The notes: generated by a model not told the origin, from the letters alone. DNA of 64,000 nucleotides from Blasia pusilla (GCA_050084515.1 CM114272.1:3472001-3536000), one strand, 5' to 3'; positions 10,439 through 22,749 are shown, counted from the first letter of the stretch. Made by a program: numbers and translations.

Positions 10439-11890
10439 ATGGCAGCCAAGGCGTTCTGCGTGTTGTTGGTGACGCTCGGGTTATGGATTCTCGTAGCAGC
10501 CACAACTGCTGCTAGGGCGGATGAGGATCTCGAGAGTCCTGATGTGGGCTACACGCCCGCGGATCTGGAGACGGAGGAGACGCTGAGAGCCTTGTACGAT
10601 TCGTGGGCTGCGAAGCATGGCAAGCTCCGCGCCGGTGCCGGTGAGCAGCGACTGAGATACGAGATCTTCAAAAACAACCTGATGCTCATCCAGGATCACA
10701 ACGAGAACAGGGAGGAGAAAGGCTACACGTACTGGCTCGGATTGAACGCGTTCGCAGACATGACGCATGAGGAGTTCCGGAGCACTTATGCGAGCTCGCT
10801 TCTGCAGCAGAGCACTGGACAGGTCAAGGAGACTCCAAGCGTGGCCTCCAGTCCCGTTGATCTGAGTGGAGTGCCGGAATCCTGGGACTGGCGCACTAAG
10901 GGTGCGGTGACAAGCGTGAAAGACCAGGGCAAATGTGGCAGCTGCTGGACCTTCTCGTCCGTGGGTGCGGTTGAGGGTGTGAACAAGATCTTCACGGGGA
11001 GGCTGTCGGAGCTATCGGAGCAGGAGCTCCTGGATTGCGATACGAAGGGCGATGCAGGCTGCGACGGCGGACTCATGGACAACGCGTTCAAATTCATCAT
11101 CGCCAGCGGGGGCATTCACACAAGCCACGCGTACCCTTACACTGCCGCGGTGGGGAAGTGCAAACGGAAGAACCTCAGGTCACAGCTATACACCATCGAC
11201 GGGTACCAGGACGTACCGCGGAACAGCGAGGACCACTTGAAGGTGGCTGTGGCCAGCCAGCCGGTATGCGTATCTATGGACGCGTCCAGCCAGAAGCTCC
11301 AGCTGTACAAGTCCGGCGTCTTCAACGGGGAGTGCAACACCAACCTCGACCATGGGGTGCTGGCGGTGGGCTATGGCGTTTCCTACGGGCAGAAGCACTG
11401 GATCGTCAAGAACTCGTGGGGGCCACTGTGGGGCGAGGCGGGGTACATCCGATTGGAGCGTGACATCCCTGACGTCACAGGAAAGTGCGGCATCGCTATG
11501 ATGCCATCGTACCCGATCAAAACCACGCCCAATCCCGTGTCTCCTCCCCCCGCACCGCCCACACCGCCCACGCCTCCCAAGCCCGTCATTTGCGACAAGC
11601 ACAACACCTGCCCCCCCGGCAGCACTTGCTGCTGCTCGTGGAGCTTCGCGGGATACTGCTTCTCCTGGAGCTGCTGCGGTCTCGATTCCGCAACCTGCTG
11701 CGACGACCATGAGCACTGCTGCCCCTCCGACAAGCCAATCTGCAGCACACGGGATGGCTCCTGCCGAACGGGGAAGAACGACTTGTTCGGCTCGCCAATG
11801 CTTCCGCGCGTAGCAGCCGATTTCCACTGGGAGTCGGTCGCCCGTCGGTCCTCACCCAGTTCGGCATCTCGAGACCACGCGTCACAGTGA
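10439..11890 (+). CDS. RD21-like papain cysteine protease with granulin domain
   Basis: Predicted secreted or vacuolar endopeptidase of papain family C1A, 483 residues. The ATG at 10439 (CCATGGC context) gives an immediate signal peptide, MAAKAFCVLLVTLGLW, ending near AARA. An upstream in-frame ATG at 10403 would add 12 residues. The inhibitory prodomain carries a perfect ERFNIN pattern (E-x3-R-x3-F-x2-N-x3-I-x3-N) in EQRLRYEIFKNNLMLIQDHN, followed by a GLNAFADMTHEEF segment. The mature enzyme begins near VPESWDWR. Catalytic residues are Gln163, Cys169 (GKCGSCWTF), His305 (NLDHGVLAVGYG) and Asn325 (KNSWG). A proline-rich linker (PPPAPPTPPTPPKP) leads to a cysteine-rich granulin domain with CC pairs (CCCSW, CCGLD, CCDDHEHCC). 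This is the layout of Arabidopsis RD21-type proteases, which are matured by loss of the prodomain and then of granulin. The frame is uninterrupted, so the gene has no intron in its coding part. Function rests on family knowledge; the specific physiological role cannot be read. Confidence 0.95.
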   Translation: MAAKAFCVLLVTLGLWILVAATTAARADEDLESPDVGYTPADLETEETLRALYDSWAAKHGKLRAGAGEQRLRYEIFKNNLMLIQDHNENREEKGYTYWLGLNAFADMTHEEFRSTYASSLLQQSTGQVKETPSVASSPVDLSGVPESWDWRTKGAVTSVKDQGKCGSCWTFSSVGAVEGVNKIFTGRLSELSEQELLDCDTKGDAGCDGGLMDNAFKFIIASGGIHTSHAYPYTAAVGKCKRKNLRSQLYTIDGYQDVPRNSEDHLKVAVASQPVCVSMDASSQKLQLYKSGVFNGECNTNLDHGVLAVGYGVSYGQKHWIVKNSWGPLWGEAGYIRLERDIPDVTGKCGIAMMPSYPIKTTPNPVSPPPAPPTPPTPPKPVICDKHNTCPPGSTCCCSWSFAGYCFSWSCCGLDSATCCDDHEHCCPSDKPICSTRDGSCRTGKNDLFGSPMLPRVAADFHWESVARRSSPSSASRDHASQ

Positions 11891-11899
11891 GCAAAACCA

Positions 11900-12802
11900 A
11901 ATTCTCCACGTATATCCGAGCGATGTGGGAACTGAGGCGTATCGAGCGATCCGGCGAGATTGAGCAATAGATACGATTGGTATGTATCAGATGATCTTAT
12001 GCCATGGAACTCTGTGCCCATTGCTGGCAGCGAGTGGATCCCAAAACAGAGACGGGTGTGGGTAGCACTTGGAAGATTAAGCGGGCCGATAAAGAATGTC
12101 CCTAATCCAATTTTCGTTTCACAACGAGGGGATCGTCCGCACACGTGGGGCAGAGCGGATGTAAATGTCGCTGCGCATCGGTTTTCTGGCATTGAGTCGC
12201 AACGGAATGAAAATTAAAATTGACTTTTTTGGATGTAGCTGTTTCCCGAGCTCCAGCAACGGGACCGGACGTACGAAGATATTTCTTGGGTCATCTCCAC
12301 AGTTTATCAATTTGGGCGTGTCCTGTGAAGAGTACACTACTAGAAGCAGGATTCGATCTGTAATTGCGCATCCCCGATTGAAAGTTTTCCCCCCAAACTC
12401 GCAACCATTTTTCCCGCTATGTTTAAGACCTAGTTAGGGTTCGGTTTTTGGAAATCTCTTATACGATTTGATGTCAAATTACACACCTGGATCCGGATTA
12501 ACAGGGAGCTACATTAGCCTTATAAGCACGGTTTTGAATGATTCCTCATACTTCTGGTTCTCGCCATATATTTGAAGATGGGACACGTAACTTCCCTGTC
12601 TTCAGATACCGATCGTGGTATATCTGGTCAACTTTCGCATCCAGTTCTGTTCTAGATCTCCTTTGGAACTCCTTGAGCAGTGAGAAGGTTTTGTTTTTCA
12701 ACCGGAGACTGGACGTGGTATAGTGCTAATTCACATTAGAAGAAAAAAAATCTACGCGGCTATCACAGGCTCGAAAGTGGTTTTGCTCAGGCTGCTAGAG
12801 AT

Positions 12803-12847
<45 letters not shown>

Positions 12848-13640
12848 ACCTGCATAAGATATTCGATCGAGACTGAGGGCTATCCCAGCTCAGCAGCCCG
12901 TCAACAATGAAAGAATGGAATCGTTTGCTTGCATTATGGTGGGATCGCTCATTCTGGATCCACGATCGCACCTACGACACGTCCATCTTACTGTGTCCGT
13001 CTCTCGCACGCAGTTCAAACTACCACTTCCTTCTTCGCATGCGATCTACGAATTGGTTCTTTAGATGGTAAGAAGCCGGATCTGAAAATTCCTCAGTCAA
13101 TTCCGCTCAGAATTTCTAGGAGGGAGAAGTTCTGAATCGCTGAAAGGCTCAAGAGATCTCCGAATCTTTAATGAGCATTGCCGGTTACTGTTACCTCTGC
13201 TTATTACGCACATTTTGTCGTCCTACTTAAGTACACCCACACTTACGGCATATGTTTGAAAGCTCAGGATAGAAAGAACATTAGTTGTGCTTAACCAGAG
13301 GAAGATGAGTTGTACGCTACCGATCTTTCCTGGGTTGGGTTCGATGGAACTTCCGGTTGCACCATCGCAGACTTGGGCAGGTGAGTTCCATGATCTCCCA
13401 TCAGCCGTGAACATTGTCTCTTTTGATGACCTTACTCGCAGAGTCTGCCAGCGATTGGCTGTAATTCCATGCCGCGCGGAGTGAAACACATAAACATCAC
13501 CCTCCCTCCTGCCCTCCCTCTCTCGCGCAGCGGAGAAGGAGGGCAGACGGACGTCACGGACCCAGGCACAAAAACTGTCACAGCAAAGGTGACAGCTTTT
13601 CGGTGTACCTGCAGCTGTTGGCCCCAGAGAATCGGGAAGA
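11900..13640. other. Intergenic region downstream of the cysteine protease
   Basis: No supported coding region. It must contain the protease 3' untranslated region, but no clear polyadenylation signal stood out. It includes a (GA)n run at 12805-12843. Confidence 0.5.
12805..12843. repeat. (GA)n microsatellite
   Basis: An uninterrupted run of GA dinucleotides, about 39 bp long. Such runs are often variable in copy number and, in plants, can be bound by GAGA-binding BPC proteins. No gene start is seen next to it. Confidence 0.95.
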
Positions 13641-13649
13641 AAGAAGATG

Positions 13650-14700
13650 CACTTCGATAAACCTAAACCCATAGGAAGTACAAAAGAGGCCACAACAGGA
13701 CCAGAAAAGGAAGAAGGGGGCATTCAAGCAAGTGGGCGGCTGCTCGTCCTCATCTTTAGAGCTGACAGGGTGGCAGAAGTGGGCCCACGCGCTTGACCTT
13801 TGGTAGCTGGAGTTGACCGGAGCTGTAGTCGGTGGTTCCAGATGACTCAGATGACGAGGGATAACTGGACGGGTGAATGAAGTGGATCCGATTGTAAAAC
13901 GCTGGTCCACTACCACGGTGGAGGTACTGGGGCTCCTCGCAACTTTGGATGGACGTGTATACCTTTGGAACGTTTCTGAATCCAATGGTAACTCTCGGAA
14001 AGGTGCCGGGACCGACGTTTGCATAGAACCCGGATAAATCCAATGGCAACTTTGAGTAGGACGCCTCGAAAGGCGTAGAATTGACTTACTTACCACCACA
14101 TCCCAGGGTTCGGGGAGTTTTCGCGGGACCCGGTCCATCGCCGGGATTTTGAACCGGTTTTTGAGATAATAAATAGAAAGGACCTACACGCATTCCAACC
14201 GGTTTTAGTAGGTAACTTAAAAATAAATCGGAAATTCTCAAATTTTACGGGTTAGAATACTCGTAACCCCGGATCTGAAAAGACAGAGTTAGAGTCTGAT
14301 GACAAAGGTCAGGTACAACCATGGGACCCACGCTTGAATCCAACGGTAATGTTCGGAAACGAAGATGTGGGTAGGTTGTGTTACCGGCCTATCTTTAGTG
14401 CCCGCATAAGTCCAGCGCAACTTTAAGGAAAGTACTCGTAATGCCACGGTTTTCATAGGCAACTTAAAATAAATCGGAAATACTCAAATTTAACCGGCTA
14501 AATACTCGCAACCCCGGATCCGAGAATACTCGCAAACCCGGTTCTGAAAAGTAAAAAGTAAAATATATGTAGAAAAAGATGGGAAACCCATCCCCACGAT
14601 ACAAACGAGAGGGCATGTAGAGAAAAAAAATAGACCACAACGGGCTCTCGGGAGAAATAAGGGGCCCTTCATCGTCAAAACTGCCACATAAGTCCATATG
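13650..14700. repeat. Cluster of dispersed repeat fragments
   Basis: Contains a copy of the GGTTCGGGGAGTTTT...CCCCGGATCT repeat (14100-14280), a shorter copy of its end near 14480-14530, and the AGGAAGTACAAAAGAGG motif at 13675 shared with 4534. A 137-bp segment at 14313-14449 is repeated at 15370-15507, and a weaker third relative (TCCAATGGTAAC...ATAAATCCAATGGCAAC) sits at about 13960-14060. No protein-coding signal. Confidence 0.55.
14313..14449 (+). repeat. 137-bp direct repeat, left copy
   Basis: Begins GTACAACCATGGGACCCA and ends AGTACTCGTAATGCCACGG. The right copy at 15370-15507 differs at only about ten positions. The pair encloses about 0.92 kb without coding capacity. It could be the ends of a very small LTR element or simply two insertions of one repeat. 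Confidence 0.7.
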
Positions 14701-15369
14701 GAGATCCGTTGCCTATAATAAAGTATCGCAGTGACCAAAGAACAACCAATTTCTCTTCTCGACTAATGATCGAGTCAAACCTCTCCCCATCGTCTTGTAC
14801 ATCTCAATGGCTAGGGGATAAATTAATGTCCGTTTGTGAAGTCGACTATAAATGTGGGTCTTCTTGACCGCAGCCGCCGCTCCTTGCAGCAATCTCCCTT
14901 GTGCTACCAGTTAGGCTCGCACTGCCTCCCGCGTAGGATCCGTCACTACAACATCCGCTATCACCACCTCAGACTCCCTAGTCACGTAGAGATCAACACA
15001 GATAAGAGAATCCTGCGTGGAGTAGTGCCTGTCTCTTTGTACATGGAATCCACTGTCCGGAGCAATAAAGAACATAATATTCTGCACTGCATTGTGAGTG
15101 GTTATCCCCACCCCCAATTGGATACCGTGTCAAATGCACACCAAATGGATTCAGACTTCGGCGACACTTGCTTCTAAATGCTCTAACCTCAACAAAAAAG
15201 GAATCTTTCGTGAATGTAGATTGAAGTGGGAAAAGACCATCCTTAATCTCATAGGCGTATTATAAAAGTAACAATCTATTCCTTAAAAAAAAATTTGAAG
15301 ATACCATTAATTCATTATGAGACCTATTAACAATCGACCAAGAAACTTATGTACGAACTAACTCTCTAA

Positions 15370-15507
15370 GTACAACCATGGGACCCATGCTTAAATCCGA
15401 ACGGTAATGTTCGGAAACGAAGATGTGGGTAGGTTGTGTGACCGGACTATCTTTAGTGCCCGCATAAGTCCAGCTCAACTTAAAGGAAAGTACTCGTAAT
15501 GCCACGG
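15370..15507 (+). repeat. 137-bp direct repeat, right copy
   Basis: Same orientation and nearly the same sequence as 14313-14449. Both copies carry GGTAATGTTCGGAAACGAAG and ATCTTTAGTGCCCGCATAAG. The dinucleotides expected at true LTR ends (TG...CA) are not evident at the outer borders I can define. Confidence 0.7.
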
Positions 15508-15796
15508 GGCGACGTATCTTTGGTGGTGTTGGTGATATTGTGTCTGCTCTTATGATTTTGGGGAAGCCCCTTCTGTTGGGTTTTAAACCCGACAGAAGCC
15601 TCCAAGCCCCCTCTTTTGTATCCGATTGTTTTCCATCCCAGCTTAGTTTCTATTAAAGTATAGGGCATTCAAATCTTATAGGGCGTGAATTTTGCGTCTG
15701 GCAAATAAGAAAGTGGATTTCTTTCTGGACGGTATCTGAAAACCAGAATCACCGGCTGTAAAATAGCAGAAATGTATCGGTTCCCGACTAAGAATA

Positions 15797-15851
15797 TCGT
15801 CTAAGTATATCCAAATCGTCTAAGTATATCGGAGGACGATATACTTAGACG
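15797..15851. repeat. Direct repeat plus perfect 15-bp hairpin
   Basis: ATCGTCTAAGTATATC occurs at 15797 and again at 15816. The second copy forms a perfect inverted repeat with CGATATACTTAGACG (15837-15851) around a 5-nt loop. No transcription unit ends here that I can identify. Confidence 0.75.
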
Positions 15852-16461
15852 GACTTATTTTAGATTAGGCATATCAATCAAAAGATATTTCTTTCGATTC
15901 TAAAACTTTTTAAGAGGAAGGAAATAAAAAGTCCTGTGCCTTCAATCTCGCTTTAAAATACAAACCTAAGTGCCTATAGCCGCGAACTACAATTTCAAGT
16001 ACAGGACATTTTCTATTTTCAAGGACTTTAGGAGCCCATGAATTTGAAGTAAGAATACACCTTCTGATTACATGGTTATTACAAAAAATGTCATCCGTAG
16101 GTATAAGAAGGGGGAAAAATTATGTGACGGGGGTAAGTCACTCCATAACATTCTACACACACCATAGAAAAAAGTATAATGTCATGTAAAAGTAATATTT
16201 GGCTGAAAATATATGTGTAGTAGAATCTGTTCAGGTTTTGGGTAAATTGAATGAAGACATCTTCGATAAGGCAACATCTTGAATGGAATTCCTTTGGTAG
16301 GAGAGAATGCGGGAAGTTTCAAATCTACTACCAAATGTTGTAACATCGGCCGCTCCTAAGGACCGGAAGTTATTTACAAGACGGTCATCTCAGCGGAGTG
16401 AACCGAATGTACAAGCGCACAGTGAAGACGGACGCCTATTTTGTAGTCGTGTTGACATGTG

Positions 16462-19400
16462 CTACGCGGATAGATTTGCGTTGATGTACACTACGCTGGT
16501 AACTTTGTGGTCGCCATCCGCCCAAGTCAGGAAGGTGTAGTTATTGACGGCCGTCTGGTTTTGGATGAGGATCGTGACAGTGAAAGACTTCGCCTCACCG
16601 ACAAGTGTGAAGTCGAGGATTGGCGGGTCGACGGTGATGGACAGGCCGTCAATTTCGGGGAACACGGTGACGGAGTAAGTAGACGACGCAGAGCCGACAT
16701 TGGTGACCGTCCGATGCACTACGCTATCGACGCTGACGGAGATAGACGGGTAGTTGAAGTCTGAGATGGGTGCCAGCGTGGTGGGGCAGGAGCTCATGTC
16801 CTCTCCTGTAATAGCCTGGTACTGACTCACTGTGTAGCCGAGATTGCAGAGAAAGTTGGAGTAGTCTTGGGCACCGAGATCGTAAATGAGGCCGGGGTCT
16901 AGGGCTTTTGTAATGTTAATCTCCCCGGATCCCCATGCGAGAACACTGTCGGTAGTCAACGGGGTTGCTGCACATGCCAGCAGTTAATCCATTGTCAATT
17001 CATTGATTGGTGTGCTGAATTACGCCCAAAGTGAGGCAGTTATAGAGACGGATCGCTCATCTCCTCAGCTATGCCCATCCCGGGCGACAGAACGAGCAGC
17101 TGAAGCGGATAAGTGTGAATAACCCATGTGGACGAACAAGCTCAAACTAAGAACTGCTATTGACAGGTAGCTGGATGCAGTACCTGTGGTCATCAGAGCA
17201 GACTTAATCGCGGCAGGGCTCCAGTCCGCGTGTTTGGACTTGATGAGCGCAGCAGCCCCAGTCACATGTGGGCAGGACATTGACGTACCCGAGATGATTT
17301 TGAACTCCGTATCTGAGACATCAAATTGTGTCCAAGCTGCCAGTATACTCACGCCTGGAGCTGTAAGATCGGGCTGCAATTCATTTCCAATTGCAAACAG
17401 GGGTGAGTTTCTGAACTGTATTAGTCCATGCATGTGGGAGTGAATAATCGAGGGAATCCATTGTTGTAGAAAAGAAAGGGTCTACTCAGTGTAGTTGACG
17501 TCGAAGGAACTCGTACCTTGAGGATGTCTGGGGTGATCAAATTTGGACCACGCAATGAGAAACTAGCTACGATTGGATTCTCTCCTGTTAAAATCGTCGC
17601 GGGCTGTTTGATTGTTGCTGTGTGGTTCTCGGCATTGCTAGTAACAGTAGCCGGTCCAAGATGCACGTAAGAAGACGCAAATTCAATCAGTGAGTACAGC
17701 ATAGCTCAGAACGCATAGATGTGTGAATATTAGGTCATGCAAGAGAACAACTCCTCCAAAAATGTAACAAGAATTCCAATGTAGTGTCGTGGAACTGTAG
17801 GGAAGTGCATCGACAAGCTTCGAGATTTGGGTACTGGTATGTAAATTCTGGATGTCCACGCATAGCTGATGAAGATTAAGTTATGGACAATTATTTGGAG
17901 GCCTTCATCTTTCCAAAATACTGCCAATGAACGTGACGAATATCGACTCGACCTCAGGGATCGAGTAGTTGTTGAAGAATGAAACACAAGACTAAGATGA
18001 AATCCAGCCTAACAGACAAGCCTGAGCTGCTGGATCCTAGATTCAGGATCCTTAAACATCTGTACCTTTGAACCTAACTAAATCTCATTTCTTTTAGGAC
18101 GATGATTTTCATGACATGGGGAAAAATATTAATATCGTCAGGGAGAAGTTCAGTAGGCACACACCTCATCAGGTAAGCAACGATAATTTCTTCAGCCTCC
18201 ACCGTCACGCCAGCGGCCGGAATAGGTTCTAAATATGAATCGTATCGTGCTTCATATCGGGCCTTGAATGAGGGATCGGTGAAGCTTTCATCCACTACAA
18301 TCACTCCAGCTCCACCGATTTCAGCAACAGCCGTGTCTACTGTATACTCAAAAATGGTTCCATTTGGATACCACACGCCCGAAGCCCGCTCACAGACGAT
18401 AACAAGTCCGGAACCCAGGACTGGATCCAGAGACCCAGGTATGCAGAATCTGCATGATATAATAAAAAACATGTTGAAGCAGAAGAGAAACCATCAGACG
18501 GGAATCCTAAGCTACATCATCCTCGGATCGTCATGGTTACGAGGGTGTGATCTAACGCAACAAGCGACACAAATTCACAAGAGCGACGGAACTAACGAGC
18601 CAATACCCCATCGAAAGCTCGATATCATACAAGAAAAACGAATTATGTATAACCAAGACAGAATCGAGTTCTTCTCGGTTCTTCTCGGTAAAATACGGTT
18701 TCTCGGCCATCGAGAAAATCGCACGGAATTCATTTTGAAATGGAGGAATCGGGCGGAAAATGACATCGGAAGATGTTGGTATTTGAAAGGTGATCGATAT
18801 GGGAAGGAAAGGAAGATAAGGTTCGGAATGTGATGACAATTTCGTTTGATTGATGGAGACCGGCTGCGGCGATAGGATAGGAGTGTGATGATCACCTGGA
18901 CTGATTGCTGGAGACTCCGACACGTGGTATAGATCCTCCGTGCACAATCTGTTTCGGTTCTTCTACAAATACTGTGAAGGTGTTCATCGCGAAACCCTGC
19001 GCGTGAAAAAGATCAGGATCGATTACCCACTAAGATGATGACACTCTAACTCGCAACACTCATATTAGCCTTGCAAGGAATCTTAACGTAACCGAGCAAC
19101 GCATAAAAGACTAGTAGATTGAATCCGTTAATGTTTTTCCATGAATAGTTTGCTTAAAGAAAAATAGATGACAGAAGGAAGGAAATCTAAGATAATACAT
19201 GAACGTAAGAGGAAGCAAATAAATTTCCGTATTTGTAAGCAAACATTGAAGGATAAGATTATAATTTTAATGTAAGTTGAAGGCTTTAAAATACGGAAAA
19301 AATTCCCTTTAATTTATTAGTAAGCTACAAGAAATCCCATTAGAAACAAAATTCCGTGTCTAAAGTATGAAACAGGAGATGAAAAGCCAGGATACTCATT

Positions 19401-22400
19401 TAAAATGAAATGAATTCTGAAAATTTATATACATGGATAGTGAGGATAGTAGTGTAGATAAATTTTCCAGTTTTGAAAGTAATACTGAAGGATAGAATTC
19501 CCGTTTGGATATCAATCGAATCAATAAAAATAACTGACATTTCCTCAAATTTACGATTATCTTTTGGAAATCAAGTCTAAAAGAAGCGATTGATGTTACT
19601 AATGAAAGAAAACAGGGCAAGAAGAGGGATAAACTCTTCTTGCCTTGTCTGCACTAAACTAAACCCTACACTTGTCTTTCCAAAACCCATGCCCTTCAAC
19701 GAATCTTCTAGAGATAAGAAGCACAGGCAGAAAAGTGTATACCCAAACTTTCTAGCTATAAAGTAGAGCAACAAATGCTAGGAAATGCATCACATGACGT
19801 TAGAATGTCAACCGACTCTCACCGATCCCAAAGAGAACTGAACTCTAACCCTGGGATAATTTGGCATCGGTTGAACTTAACTTTCCATGCGCTTACTTCC
19901 ATGAGGACAACCGTTACAACCATATTCTCAATTAGTCGTGTTTGACACCCCAATCATACTCTCTTTCTGTCCTATCCACTCAACCCTAGTAAGAATACAA
20001 GATTCCGAGCGTAAGGTTAGGCTCCTTTATGCGGACTTTGAAAAAGTCCGGGACAAGTCTTCCTTGGGGATTCAGCTCATGCATTGTGAGGGCGACACGA
20101 AAGCATTCAGTTGTTTAGTTGGTGGAGATGATGACGAAGAGAGGAAGTGTAAGGTAGCTCACTTGGATGACAGTGCCATCTCCCAGGACTATGTCGGCCA
20201 GGAACTCCCTGCCCATGGTGCTCGCAGCGACAGAAAGCAGCCAGGGTGCAAGGCTGGCGGTGGCATTCGATGGTGGGAGATCGTTGCTAGGGGGCCTGAT
20301 GTTGCCGGCGGAGTTGGAGACTAGGATGCCGTTGAGAGTCGCGTGGTAGCTCGCTATGGCGATGGAATCGGAGAAGAAGGGCACAGGTTCTTCGCGGCCC
20401 AGGGATATGGAGATGATCTCCACTCCGTCCGCATGCGCTTGGTCGAAAGCGGCAGCGATATCGGCGTCCGCGCAGGTATTATCCGTCCAGCAGACTTTGT
20501 ACACGGCGATTCTAGCGGACGGAGCTCCGCCGACCGCCGTGCCCTTCGCGAGCCCGAAGAAACTGGCGTTCGCCACCCTCGAGCCGGCGGCGGTGGACGC
20601 CGTGTGGGTGCCGTGCCCAGTGGTGTCTCTCGCGGACCTGACGATTGCTGGGTCCGTCGACGCGTTGAAATTGGACAGCGCTTCGAAGCCGTCGATGAAC
20701 CATCGAGCGCCTATCACTTTCCTACGTTCATCTCGCATCCATTAGCCACACTTTCTACCCTCAAACCAGAGCAATTCCGTTGGGGTGTAGATCGACGGAT
20801 TCACAAATCTCTGTTCTTCACTCACGGAATTCAGATGGCGACTTCAAGGCTTTGAAAGGTCTCTCTAGGGTGCTTATGAGCACATAGTTTCAGAAGATTA
20901 TTGTCTATAAAGCAGAGTTAATTGCTAATAAATTCCGGAACGTCTGAAAACACGCTGTGTGAAACTGCACTGGATAGGTGTGAAATTAGTCTCCCGTCGA
21001 GTCTTTGAGGCTCATCCCAATATTCGAAAGCAAATTAATAGCTTCATAGGATATATCTGGTTGGGGCATACTCACTTGTTGCAGTGTACAAGAGGGTCGA
21101 GCTGCTCACCCTCTTCACACAAACCTTTCCATCGGGCAGGGATTGGAGACATGCCCACGTCACTGAAACTTGAGGACTCAGGCCAGAAACCTAAAACACA
21201 CGAAGGACCAGCTATTTTAGCCATTTCGTTAGAATTTCCGAGTAGCAAAACTATTGCAAAGTTCTCCTTTTCGTCAGGTTGTTAACCGATCAAAATTTCT
21301 AGTTTTATTCCTCTAGGAATCCAGGGCACGGTGGAAGAAGACAAAGTGCAGTCGCTCCTCACCCGAATCAATCACACCGATGATAACGTCTTCGCCAAAT
21401 GAGGTTTCAGGCCAAGCTCCAGTCAGTTCGTTCAGCCCCAGATACTCCCAGGACCTCGTCGTATGGGCTTTTAACGCCTTGCTCTCTGTTACAGTCACTA
21501 CCTCGGGCAATTCTGCAAGAGAAATGATCAATTTGCGTTAGGACCCAGATTGAGAGAAAGTAAGAGACACTTCTCTCTGAGGTGTGGAAGGAAAAATTCT
21601 CAGATAAACCAAGAATTTAATGAGGGCGAGAAAATCACGTGGATGCAGAAAGTAAGGAGAGGACTGAAACTTCCAAGATTGTCATCATGAAAGGGCCAGA
21701 GAATTCGAAGTATCAGTGCTGAATTTTATGCTACAGGTGAAATTCTGTATGATGACGGCAGTACGTTAAAGCTTTCTTGCAGGTGGACTAAAGCAGTATA
21801 TGTCATGGACAAGGATCGATCCAGATAGACATATCCCACCATGGATTATGGAACCTACCTCGGATAATTTGTGCTTGAGCATCCGTGAGCATTGCAGAAA
21901 ACCCGTCAAAACTATGCTTGTAGTGGTGCACGACACGTTTCTGAGCCTCTTCGACACTGCAATTCTTCAAGCATATTTAGGTAATCCAACTTAATTGAGG
22001 ATCGGTGGAAAGAACTACCTATAACAAAATCATGGCTTCTGATAGACCTATCCTCCATACATATTTCATCATCATGAGTGATAGATATGTACCTAGTACC
22101 TGACATTGCTCAATCGGGAATCGGAAGCTCGTCATTCACTTATTGATATCGATTTTCCCAATTTAAATTTACACTAATCCCTCCAAGATCTGATTCACAA
22201 CTACCCGTACCTTCCGAAAACACGCAAGAGCATATTGTAATGAGAATCGTGGGTAGCTTCGATGCTGGTATGAACGTTTCTTCCCATGTAAACAATGTAC
22301 AGCTGCACAAGAAACCAATGAAGTGCATATGTATGTAATAGTCATGAATGAATATCTCATGTCAGAATGCCATACGGACCAAAATAAATAGCAGCTCCCC

Positions 22401-22749
22401 GTGGTGTTTGATGGACGCAACTGACGAGAGGGTCATATGAATTCATATTCTTCCTTCTGGTAAAAGAAACGCATACGACAGAGGTTGTTTTGATAATTTC
22501 TCTGGAGCAGATGTGCAACATGAATATACTCAGATATAAAGAGAGCCAAACAGACTAATGTTTTAACTATTTCTTCATTCACTTTCAACCAGATCTGCAT
22601 CTTGAGTACCTGGAGCATCTTACCTTGGATGTTTCGACATTTGTCTGAAGTCCTTCATATTGAGTGACCGCGGAATGGACAGAAGATGAAAGGATTAGAA
22701 GTACAACCACCGCACAGAGCCTAAGTGGTGATCTCTGCGGGATCATCAT
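16462..22749 (-). CDS. Subtilisin-like serine protease (subtilase A), 11 exons
   Basis: Predicted secreted S8A subtilase, 780 residues. I assembled it from exons 22749-22624, 22302-22211, 21956-21859, 21512-21363, 21190-21076, 20721-20163, 18996-18896, 18449-18165, 17637-17517, 17373-17184 and 16967-16462. All introns are GT-AG and phases match throughout. Exon 1 encodes a signal peptide ([19 protein letters not shown]). Exons 2-4 hold the I9 prodomain ([20 protein letters not shown]). The catalytic triad is Asp154 (VIIGVIDSG), His230 ([10 protein letters not shown]) and Ser580 ([12 protein letters not shown]); the oxyanion Asn is Asn334 (SNSAGN). A protease-associated domain lies between His and Ser (exons 7-9), with SLRGPN before PDLTAPGV. 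The C-terminal exon supplies the fibronectin-III-like domain ([16 protein letters not shown]) and ends at TAG 16464-16462. Length and layout are normal for plant SBTs. An alternative start is the next Met (22746). Substrate is unknown. Exons 2 and 7 are too short to stand out as open frames and rest on homology with subtilase B. Confidence 0.92.

Noticed and set aside
11186-12192. Long minus-strand frames opposite the cysteine protease
   Set aside because: They are antisense shadows of a GC-rich coding region; the plus frame carries all catalytic motifs.
17421-17702. Use of the full minus-strand open stretch as a subtilase A exon
   Set aside because: Its upstream part has no acceptor of the right phase. 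Starting at 17637 after TACTAG gives the correct phase and a normal [10 protein letters not shown] sequence.
20343-20855. 170-codon plus-strand frame
   Set aside because: It is antisense to subtilase A exon 6, which is supported by catalytic His and splice phases.
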